Positions 1 through 6,045 are shown, counted from the stretch's first letter. The stretch: 7,580 nt of DNA from Alphaproteobacteria bacterium (GCA_003451645.1 DMER01000067.1:3171-10750), one strand, 5' to 3'. Notes: a model not told the origin generated them from the sequence alone. Numbers and translations: made by a program.

Positions 1-57
1 GGCCATGACGTTGCCCAAAGTCGGCCCCAAACTGACATTTTTCCTTCTGGTCTTCAC
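1..57 (-). CDS. Probable start of the partner antitoxin (HigA-like), cut by the window edge
   Basis: A second minus-strand frame starts with GTG at 57 and is open to position 1 (19 codons, MKTRRKNVSLGPTLGNVMA). The TLGNVMA ending resembles the first residues of XRE-family antitoxins that follow Gp49-like toxins, which often begin with a short TL.-.VMA helix before the helix-turn-helix domain. An in-frame TAA at 64-66 lies just upstream, where a toxin stop codon would be expected if the toxin were in this frame. Only the first residues are visible and no helix-turn-helix can be seen, so the call rests on position, frame and a short motif. Confidence 0.4.
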   Translation of the reverse strand, partial: MKTRRKNVSLGPTLGNVMA

Positions 58-424
58 AACCTTTTACCCTTTTGCGTTTCTGCTGCGTTAAGTGGTCGTC
101 ATAACGCTCATCTGCGCGTTTGATCAGACCCTTATAGAAGGCGGTCTTCCCCGTTCCAGACTTGTCTCCCGCCACCAAGAGGACGCCGCGCCGCTCGGGG
201 TCAAAGGCAAATGCGACCCGCCACACGCCGCCATCAGAACTAAACCGGAGTTCTTTCATATTGGCGTGTTTGGACCCCTTCAAGGCATCCGCATGCGGAC
301 GTCCCAATTTCGGTCCAAATGCCTCCAACCACTTAGCGCGCTCCAACAACGCATCTTGGACGCCGGTGGCTAGGTCATCGAATTCAGGCACAAAGGCAGG
401 ATGAAACCTGATCTCCCAAGCCAT
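1..424 (-). CDS. RelE/HigB-type (phage Gp49-like) toxin of a type II toxin-antitoxin pair, runs off the left edge
   Basis: Read on the minus strand from ATG at 424, it begins MAWEIRFHPAFVPEFDDL and is open for 141 codons to the window edge. The Gp49-like family (PF05973, RelE superfamily) is recognised from its order of motifs: an N-terminal strand with FxPEFxDL (about residues 11-18), a helix ending KWLEAFGPKLGRPHADALKG (31-50), MKELRF (56-61), VWRVAFAFDPERRGVLLVAGDK (67-88) and FYKGLIKRADERYDDHL (96-112). Family members are usually ribosome-associated mRNA endonucleases neutralised by a HigA-like antitoxin encoded just downstream. Such toxins normally end about where this one reaches HLTQQKRKR (residue 120). 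Here the frame continues with a poorly conserved tail through the presumed antitoxin start, so either the two genes overlap at length or a frameshift lies near 66-90. Catalytic residues are not assigned. The family call is firm; activity is inferred. Confidence 0.85.
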   Translation of the reverse strand, partial: MAWEIRFHPAFVPEFDDLATGVQDALLERAKWLEAFGPKLGRPHADALKGSKHANMKELRFSSDGGVWRVAFAFDPERRGVLLVAGDKSGTGKTAFYKGLIKRADERYDDHLTQQKRKRVKGCEDQKEKCQFGADFGQRHG

Positions 425-450
425 TGGTGGACGGTACCATTTCGAAAAAG

Positions 451-477
451 CACTTGCAATGAATATTGCTTCAAGTG
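451..477. promoter_or_regulatory. Imperfect palindrome, candidate operator of the toxin-antitoxin promoter
   Basis: The arms CACTTG (451-456) and CAAGTG (472-477) are reverse complements, and inside them CAAT (457-460) pairs with ATTG (465-468) around a GAAT centre; the right arm carries three extra bases. It lies 27 to 53 bases upstream of the toxin ATG at 424, in AT-rich sequence where a promoter is expected. Toxin-antitoxin pairs of this kind are usually autorepressed by the antitoxin binding such a palindrome, so this is a reasonable operator. No clear -35/-10 pair could be fixed. Confidence 0.45.
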
Positions 478-530
478 AATTTTAGGGCGGCCAGCTTGCG
501 CTTACGCCCGGTCTGAAAACACGTTGGACC

Positions 531-1370
531 CTACCCGCCGATTTTCTGCCCCTCGACTGTGATGTTGCGGGCATTGGCGACCGCGGCGCCCAACGGCGTG
601 TCCGAGTAGATCTTCACCGGCACCGCGAATTCCTTGACCGCGCCTCCAGCCTTGGCGGGGAATTTTGCCAGCCACACTTGGATCGGCGGCAATTCCTTGC
701 CCTTGTTGAGATTGGGCTTGAAGCCCGCCACTTGCTTATAGCGCAAATTGCATAAGGTGGCCGGACCCGAATACCCGCCATTGCTGGAGTTCAGTTCCGT
801 TTGCTCCACGAACTCGACTTCAAGGTTATAGCGCCTGCGGCCGTCGAAAATCCGGATCGTCTCCCCGCAGGGCGCAGCGTCGCTAACGGTGACGCCCGAG
901 ACCGCTTGCGTGATGCCTGATAAGGGATCGACCGTGTCTTGCTTGTCGGCATCGCTCACGGGGAAGCGCGCGACATCATACATGGGGTCCGCGGACAGGC
1001 TTATCCCTGTGCCGGAATAGGCCAGCGCCACCCGCTGCTTGGTTTTCTCGCCCTCATAATTGCTGTCATAACTTGCGGGCTTGATCGCGCCATTGCGCAC
1101 AAAGCCGGTCGAGGTGGCGTCGATGACGGCGGCATAGAAGGAGTTCACGATACCGGCTGTCTTCAACCGCGAGACGGCGGAATAATTGTCATCCCCAAAA
1201 CCGCCTTTGTACCCCACGGTCCCGAGCGCCAGACCGCCAACATGGATGGTCCAGACGAATTCAATGTTGTTCTTTGCGTCGGCGGCTTGCAAAGGCGCCG
1301 ATGCTGCAGTGAGCGAGAGCGCTGCGAGGATTGCCGAAACCGGCTTCGATGTCTTCATTGACGAACCCAT
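531..1370 (-). CDS. Exported DUF3108 domain protein
   Basis: This is a 279-residue protein of unknown molecular function. A cleavable signal peptide is visible: MKTSK followed by the hydrophobic run VSAILAALSLTAASA and a likely cut after PLQA, so the mature protein should be periplasmic. The rest fits DUF3108 (PF11306): GLALGTVGYKG near residue 46, DPLSGI at 148-153, FDGRRRYNLEVEF at 175-187, IQVWLAKFP at 230-238 and a basic-to-hydrophobic PVKIYSDTPLGA near 251-262. Cys168 and Cys207 could form a disulphide. I prefer ATG at 1370, which has GGAG 11 bases upstream; the GTG at 1382 sits on top of that GGAG, and ATG at 1358 is a further option. The gene is divergent from meaB; positions 1371-1490 hold the shared upstream region. 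No strong terminator follows; only a weak GGGCG/CGCCC hairpin lies near 485-510. Confidence 0.85.
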   Translation of the reverse strand: MGSSMKTSKPVSAILAALSLTAASAPLQAADAKNNIEFVWTIHVGGLALGTVGYKGGFGDDNYSAVSRLKTAGIVNSFYAAVIDATSTGFVRNGAIKPASYDSNYEGEKTKQRVALAYSGTGISLSADPMYDVARFPVSDADKQDTVDPLSGITQAVSGVTVSDAAPCGETIRIFDGRRRYNLEVEFVEQTELNSSNGGYSGPATLCNLRYKQVAGFKPNLNKGKELPPIQVWLAKFPAKAGGAVKEFAVPVKIYSDTPLGAAVANARNITVEGQKIGG

Positions 1371-1453
1371 TTGAAGTCTCACTCCGTTTACTGCGGCCCC
1401 GCTGGTTGGGCGTTATCCGGGCCAGCCATGGTAAAATTATGGCGCGAAGGCGG

Positions 1454-1483
1454 TTGGTTTGTGATGCGCGGAGCATGCATAAT
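1454..1483 (+). promoter_or_regulatory. Candidate meaB promoter giving a leaderless transcript
   Basis: TTGGTT (1454-1459) and CATAAT (1478-1483) are separated by 18 bases and resemble a sigma-70 -35/-10 pair. The -10 box ends seven bases before the meaB ATG at 1491, so transcription would begin at or within a base of the start codon. Only a weak AGGT precedes that ATG, which agrees with a leaderless message. The boxes are not perfect, so this is a candidate only. Confidence 0.35.
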
Positions 1484-1490
1484 AGGTGCC

Positions 1491-2513
1491 ATGACGGACG
1501 TCCACTCTGACCTCGCGCTTACACCCCAAGACCGCGCCTTACTCCTTGTGCAACAGGTGCGCAGTGGAGACCGGCGCGCGCTCGCCAAAGCGGTCACACT
1601 GATCGAATCGGAGCGGCTCGCAGATCAGGCCCCGGCGGCCGCGTTCCTGGAACACGCCTTGGCGATCCCCTCCGCTTCGATCCGTTTGGGGTTGTCGGGC
1701 GCACCTGGGGTCGGCAAGTCCACTTTCATTGAGGCCTTTGGCACTTTTTTGACGGGCCTGGGCAAGCGCGTCGCAGTGTTGGCGGTTGATCCCTCCTCTC
1801 AACGATCCGGCGGCTCTATCCTGGGCGACAAGACCCGCATGCCGGACCTAGCGCGCGATCCGCGCGCCTTCATCCGCCCGTCTCCTGCCGGTGAAACGCT
1901 TGGCGGGGTGGCGCGGCGAACCCGCGAGGCGCTGGCCGCGGTGGAACTTGCAGGCTTTGATGTGGTGCTTGTCGAGACCGTGGGCGTGGGTCAGTCCGAG
2001 ACAGCGGTCGCCGGCATGACCGACATGTTCATCCTTCTCATGGCGCCTGGCGGCGGTGATGATCTGCAAGGCATCAAGCGCGGCATCATGGAATTGGCCG
2101 ATCTGTTGATTGTAACCAAGGGCGACGGCGACCTTTTGCCCGCCGCCAACCGGGCGGTGGCTGACTTTACCTCAGCGCTTCATTTAATGCGTTTGAAATG
2201 GCCTGGCTGGACCGTTCCTGTTGCCCGCGTCTCAGCCCAGGAACGCACTGGGATAGCGCAGGTTTGGGCCCAGGTTGAGAGCTTTGCCGCCTTGCAACAG
2301 AATAGCGGCGCCTGGGCGCAGAACCGGGCAGCCCAACGGCTCGACTGGTTTTGGGCGGAGCTGCGCAGCCGGGTCATGGCCGCGTTCACCGACAATCCGG
2401 CAGCGAGGGCTATGCTTCCGGGCCTAGAGGCCAAAGTCCGCTCCGGGACATTGAGCCCCAGCTTGGCGGCCGAGCAGCTCTTTGCAGCAATCGCACCATT
2501 TTCAAGACCTTGA
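1491..2513 (+). CDS. meaB: MeaB/ArgK-family GTPase, methylmalonyl-CoA mutase chaperone
   Basis: This 340-residue G3E-type P-loop GTPase belongs to the family of bacterial MeaB and human MMAA, which uses GTP to gate adenosylcobalamin loading and to protect methylmalonyl-CoA mutase from inactivation. Visible motifs are the Walker A GAPGVGKS (70-77), the family segment [19 protein letters not shown] (99-117), ETVGVGQSE (162-170), and [20 protein letters not shown] (186-205) leading into TKGD (209-212) as the G4 guanine-specificity motif. The N of NKxD is replaced by T, as in human MMAA. The C-terminal helices (about 275-335) match the dimerisation tail. The frame is open upstream to 1371, but conservation begins near residue 10 of the ATG at 1491, so the longer start is not supported. 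A cognate mutase gene lies at 6046-7580 on the other strand. Confidence 0.96.
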   Translation: MTDVHSDLALTPQDRALLLVQQVRSGDRRALAKAVTLIESERLADQAPAAAFLEHALAIPSASIRLGLSGAPGVGKSTFIEAFGTFLTGLGKRVAVLAVDPSSQRSGGSILGDKTRMPDLARDPRAFIRPSPAGETLGGVARRTREALAAVELAGFDVVLVETVGVGQSETAVAGMTDMFILLMAPGGGDDLQGIKRGIMELADLLIVTKGDGDLLPAANRAVADFTSALHLMRLKWPGWTVPVARVSAQERTGIAQVWAQVESFAALQQNSGAWAQNRAAQRLDWFWAELRSRVMAAFTDNPAARAMLPGLEAKVRSGTLSPSLAAEQLFAAIAPFSRP

Positions 2514-2538
2514 CGGCGAAGGGCCTGTCGACTATACA
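2510..2538 (+). promoter_or_regulatory. Strong sigma-70-type promoter of rpmB, inside the meaB stop region
   Basis: TTGACG (2510-2515) and TATACA (2533-2538) are separated by exactly 17 bases and each matches the consensus at five of six positions. The -35 box contains the meaB stop codon TGA (2511-2513). Transcription should start near 2545, leaving a leader of about 70 bases before rpmB. This is the best promoter in the window and fits a ribosomal protein gene needing high, independent expression. Confidence 0.75.
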
Positions 2539-2540
2539 GC

Positions 2541-2583
2541 GCGGCTCCGCTATTCGAGCCTTACCAGGGCCCTTAGCGGCTCC
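2541..2583 (+). promoter_or_regulatory. rpmB leader with mutually exclusive hairpins
   Basis: The octamer GCGGCTCC occurs twice (2541-2548 and 2576-2583). GAGCC at 2556-2560 can pair with GGCTC in either copy (2543-2547 or 2578-2582), while CCGCTA (2547-2552) can pair with TAGCGG (2574-2579). These pairings compete, so the leader could take alternative folds. If transcription starts near 2545 the first hairpin would lose its outer bases. No known ribosomal leader motif was recognised and any control role is speculative. Confidence 0.3.
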
Positions 2584-2614
2584 AAGGACATCGCGAAGGA
2601 TAAGGACTGGGATC

Positions 2615-2908
2615 ATGGCGCGGCGCTGCGAATTGACAGGCAAGACCGTGTTGGCTGGACACAATGTCAGCCACGCAAACAATAAGACCAAGCGCAGGTT
2701 CAAGCCCAATCTGGCGCAAATGCTCTTGATGTCGGACACGTTGAAGAAGTCGGTGCGGATGAAGATTTCCGCGCAGGCCTTGCGCTCGATTGACCATAAT
2801 GGCGGTCTCGACGCCTTTTTGCTCAAGCAAAATGACCTCAACCTATCCTTGCGCGCCCGCAGGCTGAAACGCGAAATCGTTAAGGCCAAAGAGCAACACG
2901 CAGCCTAA
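2615..2908 (+). CDS. rpmB: 50S ribosomal protein L28
   Basis: This 97-residue basic protein begins [20 protein letters not shown], the diagnostic L28 N-terminus, followed by [10 protein letters not shown] (about 23-32), the strand-forming [21 protein letters not shown] (44-64) and the alphaproteobacterial C-terminal extension [16 protein letters not shown]. It is a structural component of the large ribosomal subunit. It has a single cysteine at the N-terminus and lacks the two CxxC pairs of zinc-binding L28 forms. The start at 2615 is set by AAGGA (2602-2606) eight bases upstream and by homology; the frame stays open upstream into meaB, but that extension is not L28. It has its own promoter, so it need not depend on meaB transcription. 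rpmG (L33), its partner in some bacteria, is not adjacent. Confidence 0.98.
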   Translation: MARRCELTGKTVLAGHNVSHANNKTKRRFKPNLAQMLLMSDTLKKSVRMKISAQALRSIDHNGGLDAFLLKQNDLNLSLRARRLKREIVKAKEQHAA

Positions 2909-2929
2909 ACCCGCTAAGAGCCATCGCCG

Positions 2930-2948
2930 CAGCCGCTTGCCTCGGCTG
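2930..2948 (+). terminator. Hairpin after rpmB, possible weak terminator
   Basis: CAGCCG (2930-2935) and CGGCTG (2943-2948) form a perfect six-base stem with a seven-base loop, 22 bases after the rpmB stop codon. No T-tract follows, so an intrinsic terminator is doubtful. Apart from this hairpin and the ribosome binding site of the next gene, I see nothing definite in 2909-3025. Confidence 0.25.
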
Positions 2949-3025
2949 GCAACCCTCTTGCATAGTCCGCCGCAAAGACCATACGCGTCTTTTGTGCACG
3001 GGCTGTCTTTTGGGGGAGTGCAGTC

Positions 3026-3724
3026 ATGGCAAAGCAGCACCATAGAATGGGAGAGTACTCCCATCCATCTGATCCGCATGCCCGGCCGACACTCGCGTTT
3101 CGTGCACTGACCGGCCTGTTCAGCTTGCTCTTACCGGTGGCGGCTTATGTGGCAATCGCCGCCGCTGCTTGGGAGGCGCGTTCGATGCCCCTCACCTGGC
3201 TCGATGGCTTGCCGGGCCTTGGGCAAGGCTTTCAGCCTTCGACATGGCTCACCTATGGTCATCTCTACATCACTGGCGTGTTTTTTGTGAACAATCTGGT
3301 CAGCCGCCGGTACGGGCTAGGCCATGCTTTATGGCATGCGGTGCTGAGCTTGGGCGTGATTGTGGCCTATGTCCTGGCATCCATGGGGCAGATCGACCCC
3401 CGCTTGCCCCCCTGGACCGGCCCTTCACCGGATATGGTGATCGCGACCGCCGTCGCACTCTTAGCGGCCCATAGTTTTGGCGCCTTGCTTTTTGACCGGA
3501 CGCGCGGCGTGCTGTGGTGGGCGGCGCCCTTATACAGCACGATCGGCGCGGCCCTCGTCTACTGCGCCATCGCCTATGGCGTCTTGCAGACCGGCGGGGA
3601 TGCCTGGACATCGCAGCTGGCCATCGATCTGGGCATCAAGGTCATCGCCGCTTTTGCGCTGCTTATCCCCTATTTTCTGCTGCGCCCCGTTATCCGGCCG
3701 ATGCAAGGTTTTGGCGGCTATTGA
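3026..3724 (+). CDS. Six-helix inner membrane protein, probable VUT/YhhQ (DUF165) family
   Basis: This 232-residue protein has about six hydrophobic segments, near residues 25-48, 75-92, 99-120, 136-156, 162-187 and 198-222. Features that recall the VUT family (E. coli YhhQ, importer of a queuosine precursor) are VFFVNNLVSRRYG (85-97), the loop LLFDRTRGVLWWAAPLYSTIGAAL (154-177), comparable to the FxRLR-WWxAP-ST segment of YhhQ, and a final helix LGIKVIAAFALLIPYFLL. The family match is by pattern memory and the protein is divergent, so transport of deazapurines is a hypothesis. No preQ1 riboswitch was recognised upstream. The start at 3026 is supported by GGGGGAG (3012-3018) seven bases upstream. 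Its last seven bases overlap the 3-prime end of the convergent gene. If not VUT, it is simply an unclassified membrane protein. Confidence 0.6.
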   Translation: MAKQHHRMGEYSHPSDPHARPTLAFRALTGLFSLLLPVAAYVAIAAAAWEARSMPLTWLDGLPGLGQGFQPSTWLTYGHLYITGVFFVNNLVSRRYGLGHALWHAVLSLGVIVAYVLASMGQIDPRLPPWTGPSPDMVIATAVALLAAHSFGALLFDRTRGVLWWAAPLYSTIGAALVYCAIAYGVLQTGGDAWTSQLAIDLGIKVIAAFALLIPYFLLRPVIRPMQGFGGY

Positions 3725-4752
3725 TCCGTAGGCAGAAGTTCATAAAGGGTGACGAGGGTTTGCTGGATTGGGCGGTTAAAATTGTCGTCTGCCACCACGT
3801 ATATCAGCGTCTCACCCTTCTCACCGGTCCGGGCTGAAATGCCTTCCATGTTATCAATGACAAAACTCATACCTAGGTTGGCGAGCACCTCGCCCTGGGC
3901 CGGACCGCTTTTGAACGCGTCGTTGCTCAGCATACGAACTTGAAAGCCAACACCCGTTTCTCTTGAAAACCGCCGCTCCGCGAGCAAGACGCCAGAGCCA
4001 TCAGGAAGCGGGCAAGCATCCGTGATCGCAAAGGGCGATACCGGTTTGAGCGGCATCGCCTTAACCTCTTCCGCCTTTGCGCCCGCCTTCAGAGGCAATG
4101 TCCAGCCAAACAGGTTCCCGTCCTTGTCCGCCGTGTACTCACCAAATGCGAGCAGGGAAGTCTTGTCCCAAACACTCAGCGCCTCGATGCCGCCATTGCC
4201 AGGCAGCGCCTTGGCGTCATCCGGCAAGGTCACCGCATATTTGACCGTACGCTGACCATCCTTAGGCGGATCATAGACCCAGACCCGATGATCGCCCTCA
4301 AAGGCAACGACCACCGGACCGTCCGGATCATTCGGGACCAAAGGAGCCAGCGCTTCAGCGTCGCCCGACTTGCCGGACATGGTATTGCCCTTCTGGTCCA
4401 GCATCGGTGTTATCGTACCGCCCGTGGCCCCAGTGAGGTTGCCCTTGCCGTCATAGCTGAACGTGCCGGTCACCCAATGCGCTTGGTCGGTGATGGCCAG
4501 GAACCGGCTGCCATCCTTTGAGACCACCAGGCCGGACAGGCCGCCAAACTCTTTGTCATTGCCCACAAGGCGGATCGTGCCCCGCCATTTGAGCCGGCCG
4601 ATCCGGTCGGCTGTCTCATCATTGACCGAGAACCGCACTTTGCTCGCCGTGAGCTGCAAGGGCCGAGGGTCGCGCGCCTGGCTTTGCGGCATCAGCCAGA
4701 TAACCCCCGCCGCCGCTGCGACAACAAACAGACCTGCCAACCATCGCTGCAT
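3718..4752 (-). CDS. Exported esterase-like activity of phytase family protein
   Basis: This 344-residue protein matches the Phytase-like beta-propeller family (PF13449). An N-terminal hydrophobic stretch (about 3-21, cut probably after QSQA) points to export. Propeller motifs follow in order: FGGLSGL (69-75), FLAITDQ (84-90), DAEAL (131-135), FEGDHRVWVYD (151-161), GNGGIEAL (185-192), FAITDACPLPDG (241-252), LLAERRF (256-262), DNMEGIS (300-306) and ADDNFN with the closing QQTLVTLYEL (321-339). Family members are annotated as esterase-like, and their natural substrate is mostly unknown; acidic residues in ITD, DAEAL and MEGI are the likely metal or substrate site. ATG at 4752 is favoured because AGGGGG lies seven bases upstream; ATG at 4758 is too close to it. 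The gene overlaps the convergent membrane-protein gene by seven bases and is divergent from the gene at 4915. Confidence 0.88.
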   Translation of the reverse strand: MQRWLAGLFVVAAAAGVIWLMPQSQARDPRPLQLTASKVRFSVNDETADRIGRLKWRGTIRLVGNDKEFGGLSGLVVSKDGSRFLAITDQAHWVTGTFSYDGKGNLTGATGGTITPMLDQKGNTMSGKSGDAEALAPLVPNDPDGPVVVAFEGDHRVWVYDPPKDGQRTVKYAVTLPDDAKALPGNGGIEALSVWDKTSLLAFGEYTADKDGNLFGWTLPLKAGAKAEEVKAMPLKPVSPFAITDACPLPDGSGVLLAERRFSRETGVGFQVRMLSNDAFKSGPAQGEVLANLGMSFVIDNMEGISARTGEKGETLIYVVADDNFNRPIQQTLVTLYELLPTDQ

Positions 4753-4914
4753 TGCCATGCCCCCTAGGTTCCCACCGGATTACAAACACATGCAGGGCTT
4801 TGCGGGCTCCAGCAAGCGCAAAACTGTGACAATTGCCGGTTACAAGGGTTTCGCGCCGTGGAAGGAACGGCTAAGCTGACGAGCCGAAGACTTCAACGAA
4901 GGAGCGGTTTCCCT

Positions 4915-5496
4915 ATGCGTGCACACCTTTGCCTCGGTCTGTCCTTAAGTCTGTGCGCGGCGGCCGCCAGCGCGTCGCAGGTCCATGATGTGAAGGGCGT
5001 TGAATGGGGCGATGTCTTGAACATCCGCGCTAGCGCCTCCGCCTCGGCGCCCATTGTTGGCGCCATTCCTTACAATGGCCGCGGGGTTGACGTTGTCGGC
5101 TCAGCGGCGGGCGGCTGGGTCAAAGTCAATTACCGGACGGTGAGCGGCTATGTCTCGGCTAAGTTCCTGACCCCGGCGCGCGACGACAACGCCCCTTTGC
5201 CCACCACCCTTGCCTGCAATGGGACTGAGCCCTTCTGGACCATTTCCATCAGCCCCAAGGGCACGACCTATCAGTTCCAGGACGAAGCCAAGGAGCCGAT
5301 GGCGCTCGGCGCTTTCACGCAAGCCTCCAACCGCAATGATGGCTGGATGGCCGTCGGCGGCACGCCCAAGGCGCCGACTGCTGCTGTGCTGAGCCGCGCT
5401 GAGGCCTGCAGCAATGGCATGTCGGACGAGATGTTCCCCTACTCAATCACGGCCAAGATCCCCAATGGCGGTGTGGTGAGCGGCTGTTGCAAATAA
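4915..5496 (+). CDS. Exported SH3-domain protein with a COG3650-like C-terminal domain
   Basis: This 193-residue protein starts with a signal peptide (MRAHLCLGLSLSLCAAAASA, cut probably near residue 20-22). The LSLC stretch is not a proper lipobox because L precedes C. Residues 25-88 form a bacterial SH3 domain: DVLNIRASASASAPIVGAIP, then GVDVVG, GGWVKVNY and GYVSAKFL. Residues 99-193 carry a second domain, with LACNGTEPFWTISI at the start, CSNGMSDEMFPYSI (165-178) in the middle and GCCK at the end, as in COG3650-type proteins. Its function is unknown; SH3 domains of this kind often bind peptidoglycan, so an envelope role is likely. Cys101, 165, 191 and 192 may form disulphides. AAGGAG at 4899-4904, ten bases upstream, and the signal peptide support ATG at 4915 over the in-frame GTG at 4858. 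It is followed after 33 bases by another exported protein gene, probably one operon. Confidence 0.82.
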   Translation: MRAHLCLGLSLSLCAAAASASQVHDVKGVEWGDVLNIRASASASAPIVGAIPYNGRGVDVVGSAAGGWVKVNYRTVSGYVSAKFLTPARDDNAPLPTTLACNGTEPFWTISISPKGTTYQFQDEAKEPMALGAFTQASNRNDGWMAVGGTPKAPTAAVLSRAEACSNGMSDEMFPYSITAKIPNGGVVSGCCK

Positions 5497-5529
5497 TTTG
5501 GTCCAAGACCGTTCAATGGAGCGTCAGCG

Positions 5530-5991
5530 ATGATCATCCGCACCCTGTTCAGTGTTGCTCTTATTGTTTTGTGTCAGACTGCGAACCCCGCGTGGGCGCG
5601 CACCATTGGCGAAACAAACATCCTCAACGAAGGCGCCTTCAAGCGCCTCAAGGCCAATAAGGGCGTCAAACTGCAATGGTTGTGGGAAGCCAAGCCCGGC
5701 ACTCTGACCGTCGCCGAAACGCCGGACGGCGTCACGTTGAAGGGCGGCCAAGGCCCTCATCAGGGCGATGAACTGACCATCGACGGCGTTGTCCTGAACC
5801 TCGATGCGCGCAACTTCACCTTTCGCGGCAAGATCGTCATTGTCGACAACGAAACGGCGAGCCCTTGCGTGCGCGACGGTGTCTATACGTTCCGGATCAC
5901 TGGATCGCGCAAATTCTGGCGTATGAAGGAACAAATCGCGGGCTGCGAAGGCCGCGCGGACCTGACCGATTACGTCGATATCCTGTTTTGA
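5530..5991 (+). CDS. Small exported protein of unknown function
   Basis: This is a 153-residue protein. A signal peptide is clear: MIIRTLFSVALIVLCQTANPAWA with an AxA-type cut after residue 23, so the mature protein is periplasmic or outer-membrane facing. The body is predicted mainly beta: LTIDGVVLNLDARNFTFRGKIVIVDN (82-107), CVRDGVYTFRITGSRKFWRMKE (113-134) and the ending DYVDILF. Cys113 and Cys139 could pair. I recall similar uncharacterised alphaproteobacterial proteins with a FTFRG strand and a CVRDG motif but cannot name the family. GGAG at 5518-5521, eight bases before the ATG, supports the start. The 33-base gap from the SH3 gene and the terminator just after the stop suggest a two-gene transcript with a shared envelope role. 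No catalytic motif is visible. Confidence 0.75.
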   Translation: MIIRTLFSVALIVLCQTANPAWARTIGETNILNEGAFKRLKANKGVKLQWLWEAKPGTLTVAETPDGVTLKGGQGPHQGDELTIDGVVLNLDARNFTFRGKIVIVDNETASPCVRDGVYTFRITGSRKFWRMKEQIAGCEGRADLTDYVDILF

Positions 5992-5992
5992 G

Positions 5993-6024
5993 ACCCCGAA
6001 TTGGGGTTCTGTTACGTTTTGTTT
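5993..6024 (+). terminator. Rho-independent terminator of the SH3-protein gene pair
   Basis: ACCCC (5993-5997) and GGGGT (6003-6007) form a five-base stem with a GAATT loop, directly after the stop codon at 5989-5991. The following bases are T-rich (TTCTGTTACGTTTTGTTTC). The order of stem then T-rich tract fits termination of plus-strand transcription. Read on the minus strand the stem is followed by A-rich sequence, so it should not be a good intrinsic terminator for the mutase gene. Confidence 0.55.
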
Positions 6025-6038
6025 CGTTCTGTTACGTT
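6006..6038. repeat. Two perfect copies of a 13-base direct repeat, period 20
   Basis: GTTCTGTTACGTT occurs at 6006-6018 and again at 6026-6038, separated by TTGTTTC. It fills the short gap between the convergent genes ending at 5991 and 6046. A two-turn spacing of 20 bases would place both copies on the same helix face, as for a pair of protein sites, but a simple local duplication within a T-rich terminator tail is also possible. Confidence 0.5.
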
Positions 6039-6045
6039 CAAGGCC

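Noticed and set aside
140..170. GTGKT stretch in the toxin resembling a P-loop
   Set aside because: It is part of the family segment GDKSG...FYKGLI and lacks the flanking strand and helix pattern of a nucleotide-binding loop.
92..404. Two plus-strand open frames (93 and 80 codons)
   Set aside because: They are antisense to the Gp49-like toxin, whose protein has clear family motifs; the plus-strand translations show no domain and no ribosome binding site.
2351..2614. Longer L28 frame starting inside meaB
   Set aside because: The first 88 codons overlap meaB in another frame, have no L28 similarity, and the internal ATG at 2615 has a good ribosome binding site and the canonical L28 N-terminus.
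2410..2889. 159-codon minus-strand frame across meaB end and rpmB
   Set aside because: It is antisense to two well-identified genes and to the rpmB promoter; the translation shows no recognisable domain.
2909..3025. Possible preQ1 riboswitch ahead of the VUT-like gene
   Set aside because: I looked because some VUT genes carry one, but found no preQ1 aptamer-like hairpin with the A-rich tail; only the weak hairpin at 2930-2948 is present.
4858..4914. GTG start giving a 19-residue N-terminal extension of the SH3 protein
   Set aside because: It would put a basic, non-hydrophobic segment before a proper signal peptide, and the AAGGAG at 4899-4904 serves the ATG at 4915.
5524..5934. 136-codon minus-strand frame
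   Set aside because: It is the shadow of the small exported protein gene, which has a signal peptide, a ribosome binding site and a terminator.
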